From contig NZ_CYSG01000011.1 in the NCBI RefSeq assembly GCF_001457775.1, positions 1 to 64,000 on the forward strand: a DNA stretch of 64,000 bases. Direction: 5' to 3'. Positions 48,466-56,851 of this stretch are shown in pieces. Origin of the DNA: Phaeobacter sp. CECT 5382 (GTDB lineage: Bacteria; Pseudomonadota; Alphaproteobacteria; Rhodobacterales; Rhodobacteraceae). How positions within the stretch are numbered: the stretch's first letter is position 1; every line of letters begins with the position of its first letter. Made by a program: the position numbers and the translations under genes. Under the pieces are notes generated by a model, which saw only the letters and a program-made list of their open reading frames with translations, was not told the DNA's origin and searched no databases.

Positions 48466-49221
48466 TCAAGATTCAACCACGTACATCTGGTTTTGCAGCG
48501 CCGCTTTTAAAACCGCCTGAGCCGTCGTTTCCACCGATAACGAATCTCTGGCGAGCCGCAAATGTTTTTCGACTGTCGCCGCCGTCAGCCCCATTAGCAG
48601 CGCAATATCCTGGGTGGTTTTACCATCCCCAACCCATTGCAACGCCTCTCTCTGCCGATTTGTCAGGCTTCGATTCGGAGGCGTATAGGGCAGTGTCAGA
48701 ATTTTGAGGTGAACGACGTTATTCATCAAAATGATGTCTTCGCCGTGCTCTAGCCACAGGGCATCAACGTCTTTCTGATCTCTTCCAGACGGTGCCCCAA
48801 GCGAGATAGCGCCCTTGTAGCGTTTTGAAGCTGAAAAGAAACTCACGGTGTATCCGGCTGTCATTCCGATCTCTTGGTTGAACGCAATAACCTGCCGCGC
48901 TTCTGGAGTAAGGCTCCCGCCAGCGCTCATCTCCTGGATTTTCTGCCAACTTCCTGCGCCTTCGTGCTCAAGCGCCCATCGCAACATGGGCGCATGAAAA
49001 TAGAGCCCCCGGTTCAAAAAGCCGTCCACGTATTCCTGATTGTGGTTGGTCAAAATGACAAAATCATCCGGATCGCCAAGCGAGGTTTCCGTCTTGAACC
49101 GCGTGTAGCCGTACATCAGCCGGTCAAAACCATAGTCGGCCATGCGCTGAACATGCGTATGCCACAACTCTTCAAGGCTTTTCGCGCCAGACACAAAGTG
49201 GAGATAGTCAAGTATGCTCAT
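48466..49221 (-). CDS. LuxR-family regulator with atypical autoinducer-binding domain
   Basis: A 251-residue regulator. Residues of about 15-165 form the autoinducer-binding domain and residues of about 183-245 the GerE helix-turn-helix (LTNRQREALQWVGDGKTTQD, then AATVEKHLRLARDSL). Against the six usual ligand positions, and with exact TraR spacing, W57 is Tyr64, Y61 is Phe68 and D70 is Ala77; P71 (Pro78) and W85 (Trp92) are kept. The Asp that holds the acyl-homoserine lactone amide is therefore missing. Either it binds another ligand or none. Its ATG overlaps the aroQ stop by four bases, so it is translated from the aroQ message. No luxI gene is in the window. Confidence 0.88.
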   Translation of the reverse strand: MSILDYLHFVSGAKSLEELWHTHVQRMADYGFDRLMYGYTRFKTETSLGDPDDFVILTNHNQEYVDGFLNRGLYFHAPMLRWALEHEGAGSWQKIQEMSAGGSLTPEARQVIAFNQEIGMTAGYTVSFFSASKRYKGAISLGAPSGRDQKDVDALWLEHGEDIILMNNVVHLKILTLPYTPPNRSLTNRQREALQWVGDGKTTQDIALLMGLTAATVEKHLRLARDSLSVETTAQAVLKAALQNQMYVVES

Positions 49222-49673
49222 GCGCCGGGGCCTCTGGTCGGTAATAGCCTACGGGCGAGAGCATCCAATGCCATCAGATACCCGAAACTGCCAAAGCCAC
49301 AGATCTGACCGATAACCGCTTTTGAAATATAGGACTTTTGGCGAAATTCTTCCCGAGCATGGATATTGGAAAGATGTACTTCAACGGCAGGCAGTTCTAC
49401 CGAAAATATGGCATCCATAAGAGCGATAGAGCTATGCGTGTAAGCACCTGCGTTCAGGACGAGGCCTGAATGGGTGTCGCGGGCATCATGGATTGCGTCC
49501 AGCAAAATACCTTCGTGATTGGATTGCAGGCATTCCACTGTCAGACCCAGTTTGACAGCGTGATCTTTGCAGGATTGCTCGACCATCTCTAGCGTTTCAC
49601 GACCGTAGACTTCTGGCTGGCGCGTGCCCAACAAATTCAAGTTTGGACCATTCAAGATCAAAATGCTCGGCAT
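49218..49673 (-). CDS. aroQ: Type II 3-dehydroquinate dehydratase
   Basis: A 151-residue dodecameric dehydratase converting 3-dehydroquinate to 3-dehydroshikimate. It shows ILILNGPNLNLLGTRQPEVYG with the catalytic Tyr, LQSNHEGILLDAIHDAR, the substrate-binding NAGAYTHSSIALMDAI, and EVHLSNIHAREEFRQKSYIS with the catalytic His. All catalytic residues are present. The start is taken at ATG 49673, eight bases after GGGGAG; a GTG two codons earlier is too close to that site. It leads a two-gene operon with luxR, which is unusual for a shikimate or quinate pathway gene, and a lux-box-like palindrome lies upstream. A second housekeeping aroQ may exist elsewhere. Confidence 0.95.
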   Translation of the reverse strand: MPSILILNGPNLNLLGTRQPEVYGRETLEMVEQSCKDHAVKLGLTVECLQSNHEGILLDAIHDARDTHSGLVLNAGAYTHSSIALMDAIFSVELPAVEVHLSNIHAREEFRQKSYISKAVIGQICGFGSFGYLMALDALARRLLPTRGPGA

Positions 49674-49701
49674 CTCCACTCCCCATCGTTAAAACCCTAG
49701 G

Positions 49702-49722
49702 GTGAAACTATGATAGTTTTAC
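49702..49722. promoter_or_regulatory. Lux-box-like inverted repeat upstream of aroQ-luxR
   Basis: GTGAAACTA at 49702-49710 and TAGTTTTAC at 49714-49722 are inverted copies with one mismatch in nine and a three-base centre, 21 bases in all. It lies 28 bases before the aroQ start codon, where a LuxR-type protein could autoregulate the operon. Confidence 0.5.
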
Positions 49723-49828
49723 TGCAGAAGCGAAGCCAAGAAACCCGCTTTTGTTTCCGGCATGTTGCTATTTTCGCACGCAAAAGTGGGCGGATGCTCC
49801 AATGATTTCGAACACCCGCCGCACAGTA

Positions 49829-50824
49829 TCAGGCGTTGGTCAGAACAACTTCCCCCAAAACCCGCCGGTCCTGCATCATTTCCAAAGCCGTGGCAGCCTC
49901 GGTCATCGGAAAGGTGGCGCAGATTTGCGGCTTGATTTTGCCTGCTGCATAAAGTGCCTGCAATTCGGCCATGTTTTGTGCGTGGCCTTTGGGGTCGCGA
50001 AACACCGAAGCCCCCCAAAAGACGCCACGAATATCACAGCCCTTCAGAAGGGGGAGGTTGAGCGGAATTTCTGGAATGCCGGCGGGGAAGCCTACCACCA
50101 GATAACGCCCCTTCCAGGCCATCGCACGCAGGGCCGGTTCTGCATAGTCTCCCCCGACCGCGTCATAGGTGACATCGACACCATCTTTACCGGATAGCGA
50201 TTTGATATCTTTCGAAAATTGCTTTTGCGCATCCTTAGTCATCTCGCGCGGATAGATCAGTGTCTCATCCGCTCCAATAGCCTTGCAAAATGCGGCTTTT
50301 TCCTTCGAAGAAACTGCTGCGATGACCTGTGCGCCCATTGATTTTCCAAGCTCTATGGCGGCAGCCCCAACGCCCCCTGCAGCGCCCAGAATTAAAAGCG
50401 TCTCGCCAGGTTTCAAATCGGCACGGTCTTTCAACGCGTGATAAGAGGTGCCATAGGTGAAAACAAAGGCCGCAGCTTCTTCATAGGGCATGGCATCCGG
50501 AAACTTCACCGCCTGAGCAGCGGCAACGCAGATCTGGGTTGCAAAACCACCGTGTCCGGTGAGCGCTAGAACACGGTCGCCAAGGTCAAACCCAGTGACA
50601 CCTTCACCGATCGCCACAACTTCCCCGGAGATTTCACCACCAGGTGCAAAGGGGCGTGGGGGTTTCATCTGGTAGAGGTCTCGAATGATCAATGTGTCGG
50701 GGAAATTGACCCCAGCGGCCTTGATCGCAACCAGGAGCTCGCCTTTACCGGCCACAAGATCCGGCTGTTCCGTCCATGTCAGCGTCTCCGGTCCACCCGG
50801 CGCTGTGCTTAGCATTGATTTCAT
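49829..50824 (-). CDS. NADPH:quinone oxidoreductase family protein (zinc-free MDR)
   Basis: A 331-residue medium-chain reductase without the zinc ligands of alcohol dehydrogenases. It has GVNFPDTLIIRDLYQMKPPR, the GroES-like half with PGGEISGEVVAIGEGV, the NADPH fold LILGAAGGVGAAAIELGKSM and the catalytic-area GYDAV-type text VDVTYDAVGGDY. It would reduce quinones or enoyl-type substrates. It is divergent from the two acyl-CoA dehydrogenase genes with about 160 bases between, so it probably shares their control. A role as trans-enoyl-CoA or enone reductase in the same catabolic pathway is plausible but inferred. Confidence 0.87.
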   Translation of the reverse strand: MKSMLSTAPGGPETLTWTEQPDLVAGKGELLVAIKAAGVNFPDTLIIRDLYQMKPPRPFAPGGEISGEVVAIGEGVTGFDLGDRVLALTGHGGFATQICVAAAQAVKFPDAMPYEEAAAFVFTYGTSYHALKDRADLKPGETLLILGAAGGVGAAAIELGKSMGAQVIAAVSSKEKAAFCKAIGADETLIYPREMTKDAQKQFSKDIKSLSGKDGVDVTYDAVGGDYAEPALRAMAWKGRYLVVGFPAGIPEIPLNLPLLKGCDIRGVFWGASVFRDPKGHAQNMAELQALYAAGKIKPQICATFPMTEAATALEMMQDRRVLGEVVLTNA

Positions 50825-50917
50825 TGTTCTTCCCTCTGGTCACCCGGTATGGGCGCCTGTTTCCTGAAATTACGTAAAGTCTTCTGCTCAGCTGCCTCGT
50901 TGTCAATGCAATAGCGA

Positions 50918-50933
50918 AATGTAATTCTACATT
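50918..50933. promoter_or_regulatory. Palindrome in the divergent acyl-CoA catabolic promoter
   Basis: AATGTA at 50918-50923 and TACATT at 50928-50933 are perfect inverted six-base arms around ATTC. It lies 55 bases before the first acyl-CoA dehydrogenase start and about 95 from the divergent reductase start, suited to a TetR- or MerR-type repressor of acyl-CoA degradation. Confidence 0.45.
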
Positions 50934-50988
50934 GTGAAACCGCTGGAACCTTAGGGAGGCATCAGGCGGAGGGTTACGGGGAGAGAAT

Positions 50989-52164
50989 ATGACCACTGTC
51001 ACAGAACAGGCGACATCAGACAGCGTCGGATTTCGGACTGAAATCCGCGATTGGCTGGCAGCCAATTGTCCGGAAGAAATGCGAGACGGTACCAGCGGTG
51101 AAGACAGCATCTGCTGGGGAGGCAGCACTTGGGTCTTCACCAGTCCGGCCCAAAAAACTTGGCTCGACCGCTGTGCGGCGCGGGGGTTTACCGTGCCAAC
51201 ATGGCCAAAGGCCTATGGTGGTGCCGGTCTTAACCGCGATCAGGACAAGATCCTGAAGGAGGAGATGCAGCGTATCGGTGCCCGTTCACCGCTTGATAGT
51301 TTCGGCATCTGGATGCTTGGCCCCGCTTTGCTGAAATTCGGCACTGAAGAACAAAAACAGCAGTTCCTGCCACCTATTGCCCGCGGAGAGATACGCTGGT
51401 GCCAAGGTTATTCCGAACCGGGTGCGGGGTCGGATCTCGCCGGTGTTCAGACCTATGGCGCCGATCATGGTAATCACTGGGTGGTCAATGGGCAAAAGAT
51501 CTGGACCTCATATGCGGATCGGGCCGATTGGATTTTTGCTCTGGTTCGCACCGATCGGGACGCGCGCAAACACCTTGGAATTTCTTTTGTTCTTATGGAC
51601 ATGCGCTGCGAAGGTATCTCAACTCGGCCAATCCAGTTGATTTCAGGAGCCTCGCCATTTTGTGAGACGTTTTTTGACAATGTTGAGGTCTCTAAAACCC
51701 AGGTGGTTGGCGACATCAACCGCGGCTGGGACGTCGCAAAATATCTGCTGACCCATGAACGCGAGATGATCAGCAACGGCGGCAATGTGCTGGGAAGTGG
51801 GCGCGCCCTAGGGGCCGTCATTGCGGATGCCGAAACCGGCCAGAGTGATCCGGTTTTGCGGGCTGATGCTATGCGCGCCGAAGTGGACAGTCTGGCGTTG
51901 GAGATGACCTTGGAACGCTACAAGGATCAGGCCGAGGGCGGGCAGGGTGTCGGTGACGCCTCCGCCATGTTGAAATACATGGGCACAGAGCTGAACAAAC
52001 GCCGTCTTGAATTGGTGATGTCAGCTGAAGGCACCGCCGCATTGGACTGGCAGGACAGCCCGGCCTCGGATTGGCTCAGAACCAAGGCAAATTCCATCGA
52101 GGGCGGCACCTCTGAGGTGATGCTGTCGATCATCAGTCGCCGCATTTTGAACCTTCCGGGATAA
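50989..52164 (+). CDS. Acyl-CoA dehydrogenase (first of a pair)
   Basis: A 391-residue FAD-dependent dehydrogenase. The N-terminal helical domain includes PTWPKAYGGAGLNRDQDKIL; the flavin-binding middle shows WCQGYSEPGAGSDLAGVQTY and NGQKIWTSYADRADWIF; the C-terminal domain ends NSIEGGTSEVMLSIISRRIL, close to the FadE26 and FadE28 style of sterol-degrading dehydrogenases. It introduces a double bond into an acyl-CoA. A second, smaller dehydrogenase starts five bases after its stop, an arrangement typical of obligate alpha2beta2 enzymes. The exact catalytic Glu cannot be assigned by eye. It opens the catabolic operon downstream of a palindrome. Confidence 0.93.
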   Translation: MTTVTEQATSDSVGFRTEIRDWLAANCPEEMRDGTSGEDSICWGGSTWVFTSPAQKTWLDRCAARGFTVPTWPKAYGGAGLNRDQDKILKEEMQRIGARSPLDSFGIWMLGPALLKFGTEEQKQQFLPPIARGEIRWCQGYSEPGAGSDLAGVQTYGADHGNHWVVNGQKIWTSYADRADWIFALVRTDRDARKHLGISFVLMDMRCEGISTRPIQLISGASPFCETFFDNVEVSKTQVVGDINRGWDVAKYLLTHEREMISNGGNVLGSGRALGAVIADAETGQSDPVLRADAMRAEVDSLALEMTLERYKDQAEGGQGVGDASAMLKYMGTELNKRRLELVMSAEGTAALDWQDSPASDWLRTKANSIEGGTSEVMLSIISRRILNLPG

Positions 52165-52169
52165 GAAAA

Positions 52170-53285
52170 ATGGCTAAACTCATTCAAACAGAAGAAGAAA
52201 TCCTGTTATCAGAATCCGCCAATGGTTTTCTGAACAAGGCGGCACCTGTGTCCCGACTGCGCCAGATGCGTGATGCCGGAGAACACAGTGATCCAGAACT
52301 CTGGCAGGACATGGCAGCCGCTGGCTGGGCCGGTGTGTTGGTACCTGAAGCAGAGGGCGGCTCTGATATGGGGCACGCTGCTGCGCAGGTGTTGGCCCGT
52401 GAAATGGGCCGTACTTTAGCGGTTAGCCCGTTTATCAGCACTGCCGTGATGGCGACGACGGTGTTGCGCAATCAATCTGGCCCACAAAGCCGCACCCGTC
52501 TACAAGAGATTGCAGAAGGATCTCTAACCTATTCAATCGCATTGGATGAGAGTGCCAAGTTCAATCCGAATAGCATCAATCTCAAAGCAGAAAAGCGCGG
52601 CAATGGCTACGTTTTGAATGGCCTAAAACCTTTCGTTGTTGATGGCGGTATGGCCGATCGGGTGTTGGTTTTGGCCCGCAGTGAAGATGGGCTTTGCCTG
52701 TTTGATCTGGCACGCGACACAGCAGGATTGGCCACTACCGCGATCCAGATGATCGACAGCCGCGACGCAGCTTCACTGGCTTTTGAAAATGTCGAGGTTT
52801 CAGGCGACACGCTACTCGGTGATCCGGGAGCAGGATTGGAGTTGTTGAAACCCGCACTGGAGGCAGGTCAAGCCGTTCTGGCGGCAGAAACCGCCGGCTT
52901 GTCAGAGGCGGCATTCACACTGACCACGGATTACCTGAAGGAACGCAAGCAGTTCGGCGTAACCATTGGCAGTTTTCAGGCTTTGCAGCATCGCGCAGCA
53001 CATCTTTGGTGCGAGATGGAATTGACCCATTCAGCCATCCTTAATGCCGGCCGCCAGTTGGACGCAAACCCGCAGAACGCAACGCTTGCGGTTTCTGTTG
53101 CAAAAGCCCGCGCCACTGAGACGGCGCAAAAGGTGGTTCAGGAGGGTGTCCAGATGCACGGCGGTATTGGTATGACCGATGCCTTTGATATGGGATTTTA
53201 TATGAAACGGGCCCGCGTTGCTGCGGAATGGCTCGGTGACTACGGCTATCACGCTGCAATCGTTGCCAAACTACGTGGGTTTTGA
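52170..53285 (+). CDS. Acyl-CoA dehydrogenase (second of a pair)
   Basis: A 371-residue acyl-CoA dehydrogenase homologue. It has AGWAGVLVPEAEGGSDMGHA, a middle domain, and the C-terminal RKQFGVTIGSFQALQHRAA with QMHGGIGMTDAFDMGFYMKR. The usual flavin-domain phrase (YSEPGAGSD type) is poorly kept: the matching region reads LTYSIALDESAKFNPNS. This suggests it is the partner subunit with a reduced flavin site, which is how paired FadE subunits work. It is five bases from the first dehydrogenase gene, and its end lies 11 bases before the SDR start. Separate activity is possible but less likely. Confidence 0.9.
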   Translation: MAKLIQTEEEILLSESANGFLNKAAPVSRLRQMRDAGEHSDPELWQDMAAAGWAGVLVPEAEGGSDMGHAAAQVLAREMGRTLAVSPFISTAVMATTVLRNQSGPQSRTRLQEIAEGSLTYSIALDESAKFNPNSINLKAEKRGNGYVLNGLKPFVVDGGMADRVLVLARSEDGLCLFDLARDTAGLATTAIQMIDSRDAASLAFENVEVSGDTLLGDPGAGLELLKPALEAGQAVLAAETAGLSEAAFTLTTDYLKERKQFGVTIGSFQALQHRAAHLWCEMELTHSAILNAGRQLDANPQNATLAVSVAKARATETAQKVVQEGVQMHGGIGMTDAFDMGFYMKRARVAAEWLGDYGYHAAIVAKLRGF

Positions 53286-53296
53286 GGGAGAGACAG

Positions 53297-54112
53297 ATGC
53301 AGGATCTATTTACGCTTGAAGGTAAAACCGCGCTAATCACTGGCGGCGCCACAGGCATTGGCCGGATGGCTGCTGAAGCCATGGTTCGGGCCGGGGCACA
53401 TGTGCTGATCGCCTCGCGCAAAGGATCAGCCTGTGAAGCGGTAGCCGCTGAGTTGAATGCCCTTGATGCCCCTGGCAGTGCAGAAGGGTTTGGCGGTGAT
53501 GTCGGCACCCAGGAGGGGATCGAAGCGCTTGTCGACGAGATCCACAATCGCACGAAAACCCTTGATATTCTTATGAATAACTCTGGCATTACCTGGGGTG
53601 CCGAAATGCAGGACTTTCCCTATGAAGCCTGGGAAAAAGTCATGTCCGTCAATGTCACTGGGGTCTTTGATCTGACTCGCCGCTTGCTGCCAATGCTGAT
53701 CAAAAGCGGCGCCTCAGGTGATCCCGGCCGGATTATCAACGTGGGCTCGGTGATGGGTGAGATCCCAATGGGCGACGGCGCCTACAGCTATTCGGCCTCA
53801 AAAGCGGCGGTGATCCACCTGTCCAAAATTCTGGCGAAAGAACTTGCGCATAAAAACGTTACGGTAAATGCCCTGGCACCTGGACCTTTTGTGTCGCGGA
53901 TGACGGCCTTTGTGACCCATGATGAAGAAAAACGCGCCAAGGTTGGCAAGGACGTTCCTTTGGGGCGGGTCGGACGCTACGAGGACATTGCTGGCTCCGT
54001 CTTGTTTCTCAGCGGCAAAGGCGGTGCCTATGTCACGGGATCCGTGGTGCCGATTTCGGGTGGGATAAATGTGATGTCCGGGCACAATATCTTTGCCAGC
54101 GCTCTGGACTGA
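53297..54112 (+). CDS. Short-chain dehydrogenase/reductase (FabG/RhlG-like)
   Basis: A 271-residue NAD(P)-dependent SDR. The cofactor loop is GKTALITGGATGIGRMAAEA; the active site has NNSGITWGAEM, NVGSVMG (Ser) and YSYSASKAAVIHLSK (Tyr, Lys); the end is GSVVPISGGINVMSG. The size and insert (LPMLIKSGASGDPGRIINVG) resemble the RhlG group. It would oxidise a 3-hydroxyacyl-CoA or reduce its ketone in the pathway of the two dehydrogenases upstream. The ATG at 53297 follows GAGGGAGAG. It belongs to the same operon. Confidence 0.9.
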   Translation: MQDLFTLEGKTALITGGATGIGRMAAEAMVRAGAHVLIASRKGSACEAVAAELNALDAPGSAEGFGGDVGTQEGIEALVDEIHNRTKTLDILMNNSGITWGAEMQDFPYEAWEKVMSVNVTGVFDLTRRLLPMLIKSGASGDPGRIINVGSVMGEIPMGDGAYSYSASKAAVIHLSKILAKELAHKNVTVNALAPGPFVSRMTAFVTHDEEKRAKVGKDVPLGRVGRYEDIAGSVLFLSGKGGAYVTGSVVPISGGINVMSGHNIFASALD

Positions 54113-54160
54113 TTGAACTTAAGGGCGCCTAGCAGGGCTCTGAAAATAAAGGATACTCTT

Positions 54161-55156
54161 TTGTCCAAATCACGACGTGAACTACCAACAGCGCTGCAGA
54201 ATCTGCGTATTCCACTGATCGGCTCGCCGTTGTTCATCATTTCGGTGCCGGAACTGGTCATTGCGCAGTGCAAGGCAGGGATTGTGGGGTCCTTCCCGGC
54301 CCTGAATGCCCGCGAAGCTGAAGGAGACCCGGTCCTGCTGGAGGCTTGGCTGAAGCAGATCACCGAAGAGCTGGATCGCTACAATCAAGCAAATCCTGAC
54401 CGGCCCGCAGCACCTTTTGCGGTCAATCAGATCGTTCATCGCTCCAACACCCGACTGGAACGCGATCTGGAGATCTGCAATCGCTGGAACGTGCCAATCT
54501 GGATCACATCGCTGGGCGCGCGCCCTGAAGTAAACGAGGCGGCGCATTCCTGTGGTGGCGTCGTGCTGCACGACGTGATCAACAATACCTTTGCCAAAAA
54601 GGCCATCGAAAAGGGAGCTGACGGCTTGATCGCCGTGGCCGCAGGGGCTGGAGGGCACGCAGGCGAGCAATCGCCTTTTGCCTTGATCCGCGAAATTCGT
54701 AGTTGGTTTGACGGACCCCTAGCCCTGTCCGGCGCGATTGCTGGTGGCGAGGCCCTTTTGGCGGCGCGCGCATTGGGGGCGGATTTTGGCTATGCGGGAT
54801 CCCCCTTTATCGCCACGCATGAGGCCAATGCACAGGCAGGATACAAGCAGATGATCGTCGACAGCACTGCTGAAGACATCGTTTATTCTTCTCTGTTTAC
54901 GGGCGTTTGGGGCAACTATCTAAAGAAATCCGTGACACAGGCCGGGTTGGATCCCGACAATCTGCCCACGGCGGAAACGTCGGCTATGAACTTTGGCTCC
55001 GGCTCGTCAAAACCCAAAGCCTGGAAAGAAATCTGGGGCTCCGGTCAGGGGATCGGCGATGTCACCGGGATTTGTTCCGCTCAGGAGTTGGTTGATCGCA
55101 TCGCGACCGAATACCAGACAGCCGGACACACCCTTGCACAAGAGTTTCAGGACTAA
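54161..55156 (+). CDS. Nitronate monooxygenase / 2-nitropropane dioxygenase family protein
   Basis: A 331-residue FMN barrel of the NMO family. It has IPLIGSPLFIISVPELVIAQ, the Pro- and Asn-rich APFAVNQIVHRSN, ADGLIAVAAGAGGHAGEQSP for FMN phosphate, and GALLAARALGADFGYAGSPF. Family members oxidise propionate-3-nitronate or act as enoyl or ketone reductases, so the name does not fix the reaction. I choose the TTG at 54161, seven bases after AAAGGA, giving MSKSRRELP; a TTG at 54113 would overlap the SDR stop without a ribosome site. It is within the catabolic operon. Confidence 0.85.
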   Translation: MSKSRRELPTALQNLRIPLIGSPLFIISVPELVIAQCKAGIVGSFPALNAREAEGDPVLLEAWLKQITEELDRYNQANPDRPAAPFAVNQIVHRSNTRLERDLEICNRWNVPIWITSLGARPEVNEAAHSCGGVVLHDVINNTFAKKAIEKGADGLIAVAAGAGGHAGEQSPFALIREIRSWFDGPLALSGAIAGGEALLAARALGADFGYAGSPFIATHEANAQAGYKQMIVDSTAEDIVYSSLFTGVWGNYLKKSVTQAGLDPDNLPTAETSAMNFGSGSSKPKAWKEIWGSGQGIGDVTGICSAQELVDRIATEYQTAGHTLAQEFQD

Positions 55157-55159
55157 GAC

Positions 55160-55810
55160 ATGGCTGAGCTTCTAGTGGTCCGGCACGGGCAGGCGTCTTT
55201 CGGAGCGGATAACTACGACCTGCTGAGCGAGCTGGGTCGTCAGCAGGCGCGTGCCCTGGGGGATACGCTGCGGGCGCTTGATTGGATTCCTGACCGGGTG
55301 ATCACCGGAAGTCTGGAAAGGCAGAAGCAGACTCTGGCCGATATGCAGTTTGATTTGACTCCGGAACTGCATCCCGGTTGGAACGAGTATGATTTTCACG
55401 ATCTGCTGCACAGTCGGTTTGGTGGTCAGGCACCGGATGACGTCATAACCGACAGAAAGACGCATTTCCGGGCTTTGCGCGAAACGTTGGCAATCTGGCA
55501 AACAACTGGAATCCCGCAGGCCCGTGAAACCTGGCAGAGTTTTTGCAACCGGATCGAGGCCGCCCGGCAGCACGCCGTCACTACAGATTGCGAGCGCGTT
55601 TTGGTGGTAAGTTCAGGCGGTGCCATTGCGCGCTTGGTGTCCAACAGCCTGCAAGTTCCGGATGAGCAGATGATTGCCTTGAACCTGCAGATCAAGAACA
55701 GTTCTGTCAGCCGGTTTATTTTTTCGAAGGAGAGGTTTTTTCTCCATGAGTTCAATTCAGTGCCGCATCTTTATAATCAAGATCGTGCGGCGCTTTTGAC
55801 CTATAGCTAA
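55160..55810 (+). CDS. Histidine phosphatase family protein
   Basis: A 216-residue phosphoglycerate-mutase-type phosphatase. It starts MAELLVVRHGQASFGADNYD with the catalytic RHG, continues ITGSLERQKQTLADMQFDL, and has VLVVSSGGAIARL. The third-position His of the usual active site (SHG) is replaced by the Ser-Gly-Gly here, so phosphatase activity may be weakened or changed. It starts three bases after the NMO gene and 12 bases before a phosphotransferase gene. Gene pairs of a phosphatase and an acyl-CoA kinase suggest control or proofreading of a phosphorylated intermediate, an inference. Confidence 0.85.
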   Translation: MAELLVVRHGQASFGADNYDLLSELGRQQARALGDTLRALDWIPDRVITGSLERQKQTLADMQFDLTPELHPGWNEYDFHDLLHSRFGGQAPDDVITDRKTHFRALRETLAIWQTTGIPQARETWQSFCNRIEAARQHAVTTDCERVLVVSSGGAIARLVSNSLQVPDEQMIALNLQIKNSSVSRFIFSKERFFLHEFNSVPHLYNQDRAALLTYS

Positions 55811-55822
55811 GGGGCACAGAGG

Positions 55823-56851
55823 ATGAGTGGGAAAACCCAAACCTTGGATCAGGAGGCAGTTGCAGCCTATCTGAATGGACGCCTGCCGGGCTTTGACAGC
55901 GGTTTCGAGGTCGAAAAATTTGCCACGGGGCAATCAAACCCGACCTTTCTGCTAAAAACAAGCGCAGGCAATTATGTACTGCGTCGTAAACCTCCGGGCG
56001 TCTTGCTGAAATCTGCCCATGCGGTTGACCGCGAATTCCGGGTGCAAAGCGCTTTGGCGGAAACTGACGTGCCAGTCGCTAAGATGCATCTGCTGTGTGA
56101 AGACGACGATGTGCTCGGCTCTGCCTTTTACGTGATGGATCACGTGGAAGGGCGCAACATTACTGATCCGTCGATGCCCGGCCTGGATGAGGAAAGCCGC
56201 GCGGGTGTCATGGATGAAATGAACCGGGTTCTTGCCTGCCTGCATGCGGTTGATATCAATGCGGTGGGGCTCTCGGACTATGGTCCTCCGGGCAATTATT
56301 TTGAACGTCAGCTGGCGCGCTGGACCAAGCAGTACCGGGCTTCGGAAACGGAAACCATCGCTGAAATGGATGAACTGATCCAGGCGCTGGAAAGTGCGAT
56401 GCCCGAAGATGACGGGCAACGGGGACTGGTGCATGGCGACTATCGCATCGACAATATGATCTTTGCCAAGGATGGAACCAGCTGCAAGGCGGTTTTGGAT
56501 TGGGAGTTGTCAACCATCGGTCACCCCTATGCGGACTTGGCCGGGGTCATCATGCAATGGCAAATGCCACCTGGAGCCGAAGGACGGGGCCTAGCCGGTA
56601 TTGACCGCGCACCACTTGGTTTACCGTCCGATCAGGACTTCATCGACGCCTATTGCAGGCGCCGCGGTCTGGGTGGGATCGATGATTTTGGGTTCTATCT
56701 TTCGTTCAGTTTCTTTCGGATGGGGGGAATTCTTCAGGGAGTGCTGAAACGCGCCCTTGATGGCAATGCCTCCAATCCGGAGCGTGCGATCAAATTGGGC
56801 GGATTTGTTTCGCTATTCGCACAGAGTGGTTTACGGGCGTTGAATAAATAA
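55823..56851 (+). CDS. ACAD10/11-type phosphotransferase (APH family kinase)
   Basis: A 342-residue kinase of the aminoglycoside phosphotransferase fold. It has the ATP-binding half KFATGQSNPTFLLKTSAGNY and VLRRKPPGVLLKSAHAVDRE, the catalytic LVHGDYRIDNMIFAK (His at about residue 203), and DWELSTIGHPYADL with the metal Asp. This text is that of the N-terminal kinase of human ACAD10/ACAD11 and of LvaA, which phosphorylate the hydroxyl of 4-hydroxyacyl-CoA. A small helper such as LvaB is not seen. With the two dehydrogenases in the same operon, removal of a hydroxyl by phosphorylation then elimination is the likely chemistry. It ends the tight operon. Confidence 0.88.
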   Translation: MSGKTQTLDQEAVAAYLNGRLPGFDSGFEVEKFATGQSNPTFLLKTSAGNYVLRRKPPGVLLKSAHAVDREFRVQSALAETDVPVAKMHLLCEDDDVLGSAFYVMDHVEGRNITDPSMPGLDEESRAGVMDEMNRVLACLHAVDINAVGLSDYGPPGNYFERQLARWTKQYRASETETIAEMDELIQALESAMPEDDGQRGLVHGDYRIDNMIFAKDGTSCKAVLDWELSTIGHPYADLAGVIMQWQMPPGAEGRGLAGIDRAPLGLPSDQDFIDAYCRRRGLGGIDDFGFYLSFSFFRMGGILQGVLKRALDGNASNPERAIKLGGFVSLFAQSGLRALNK

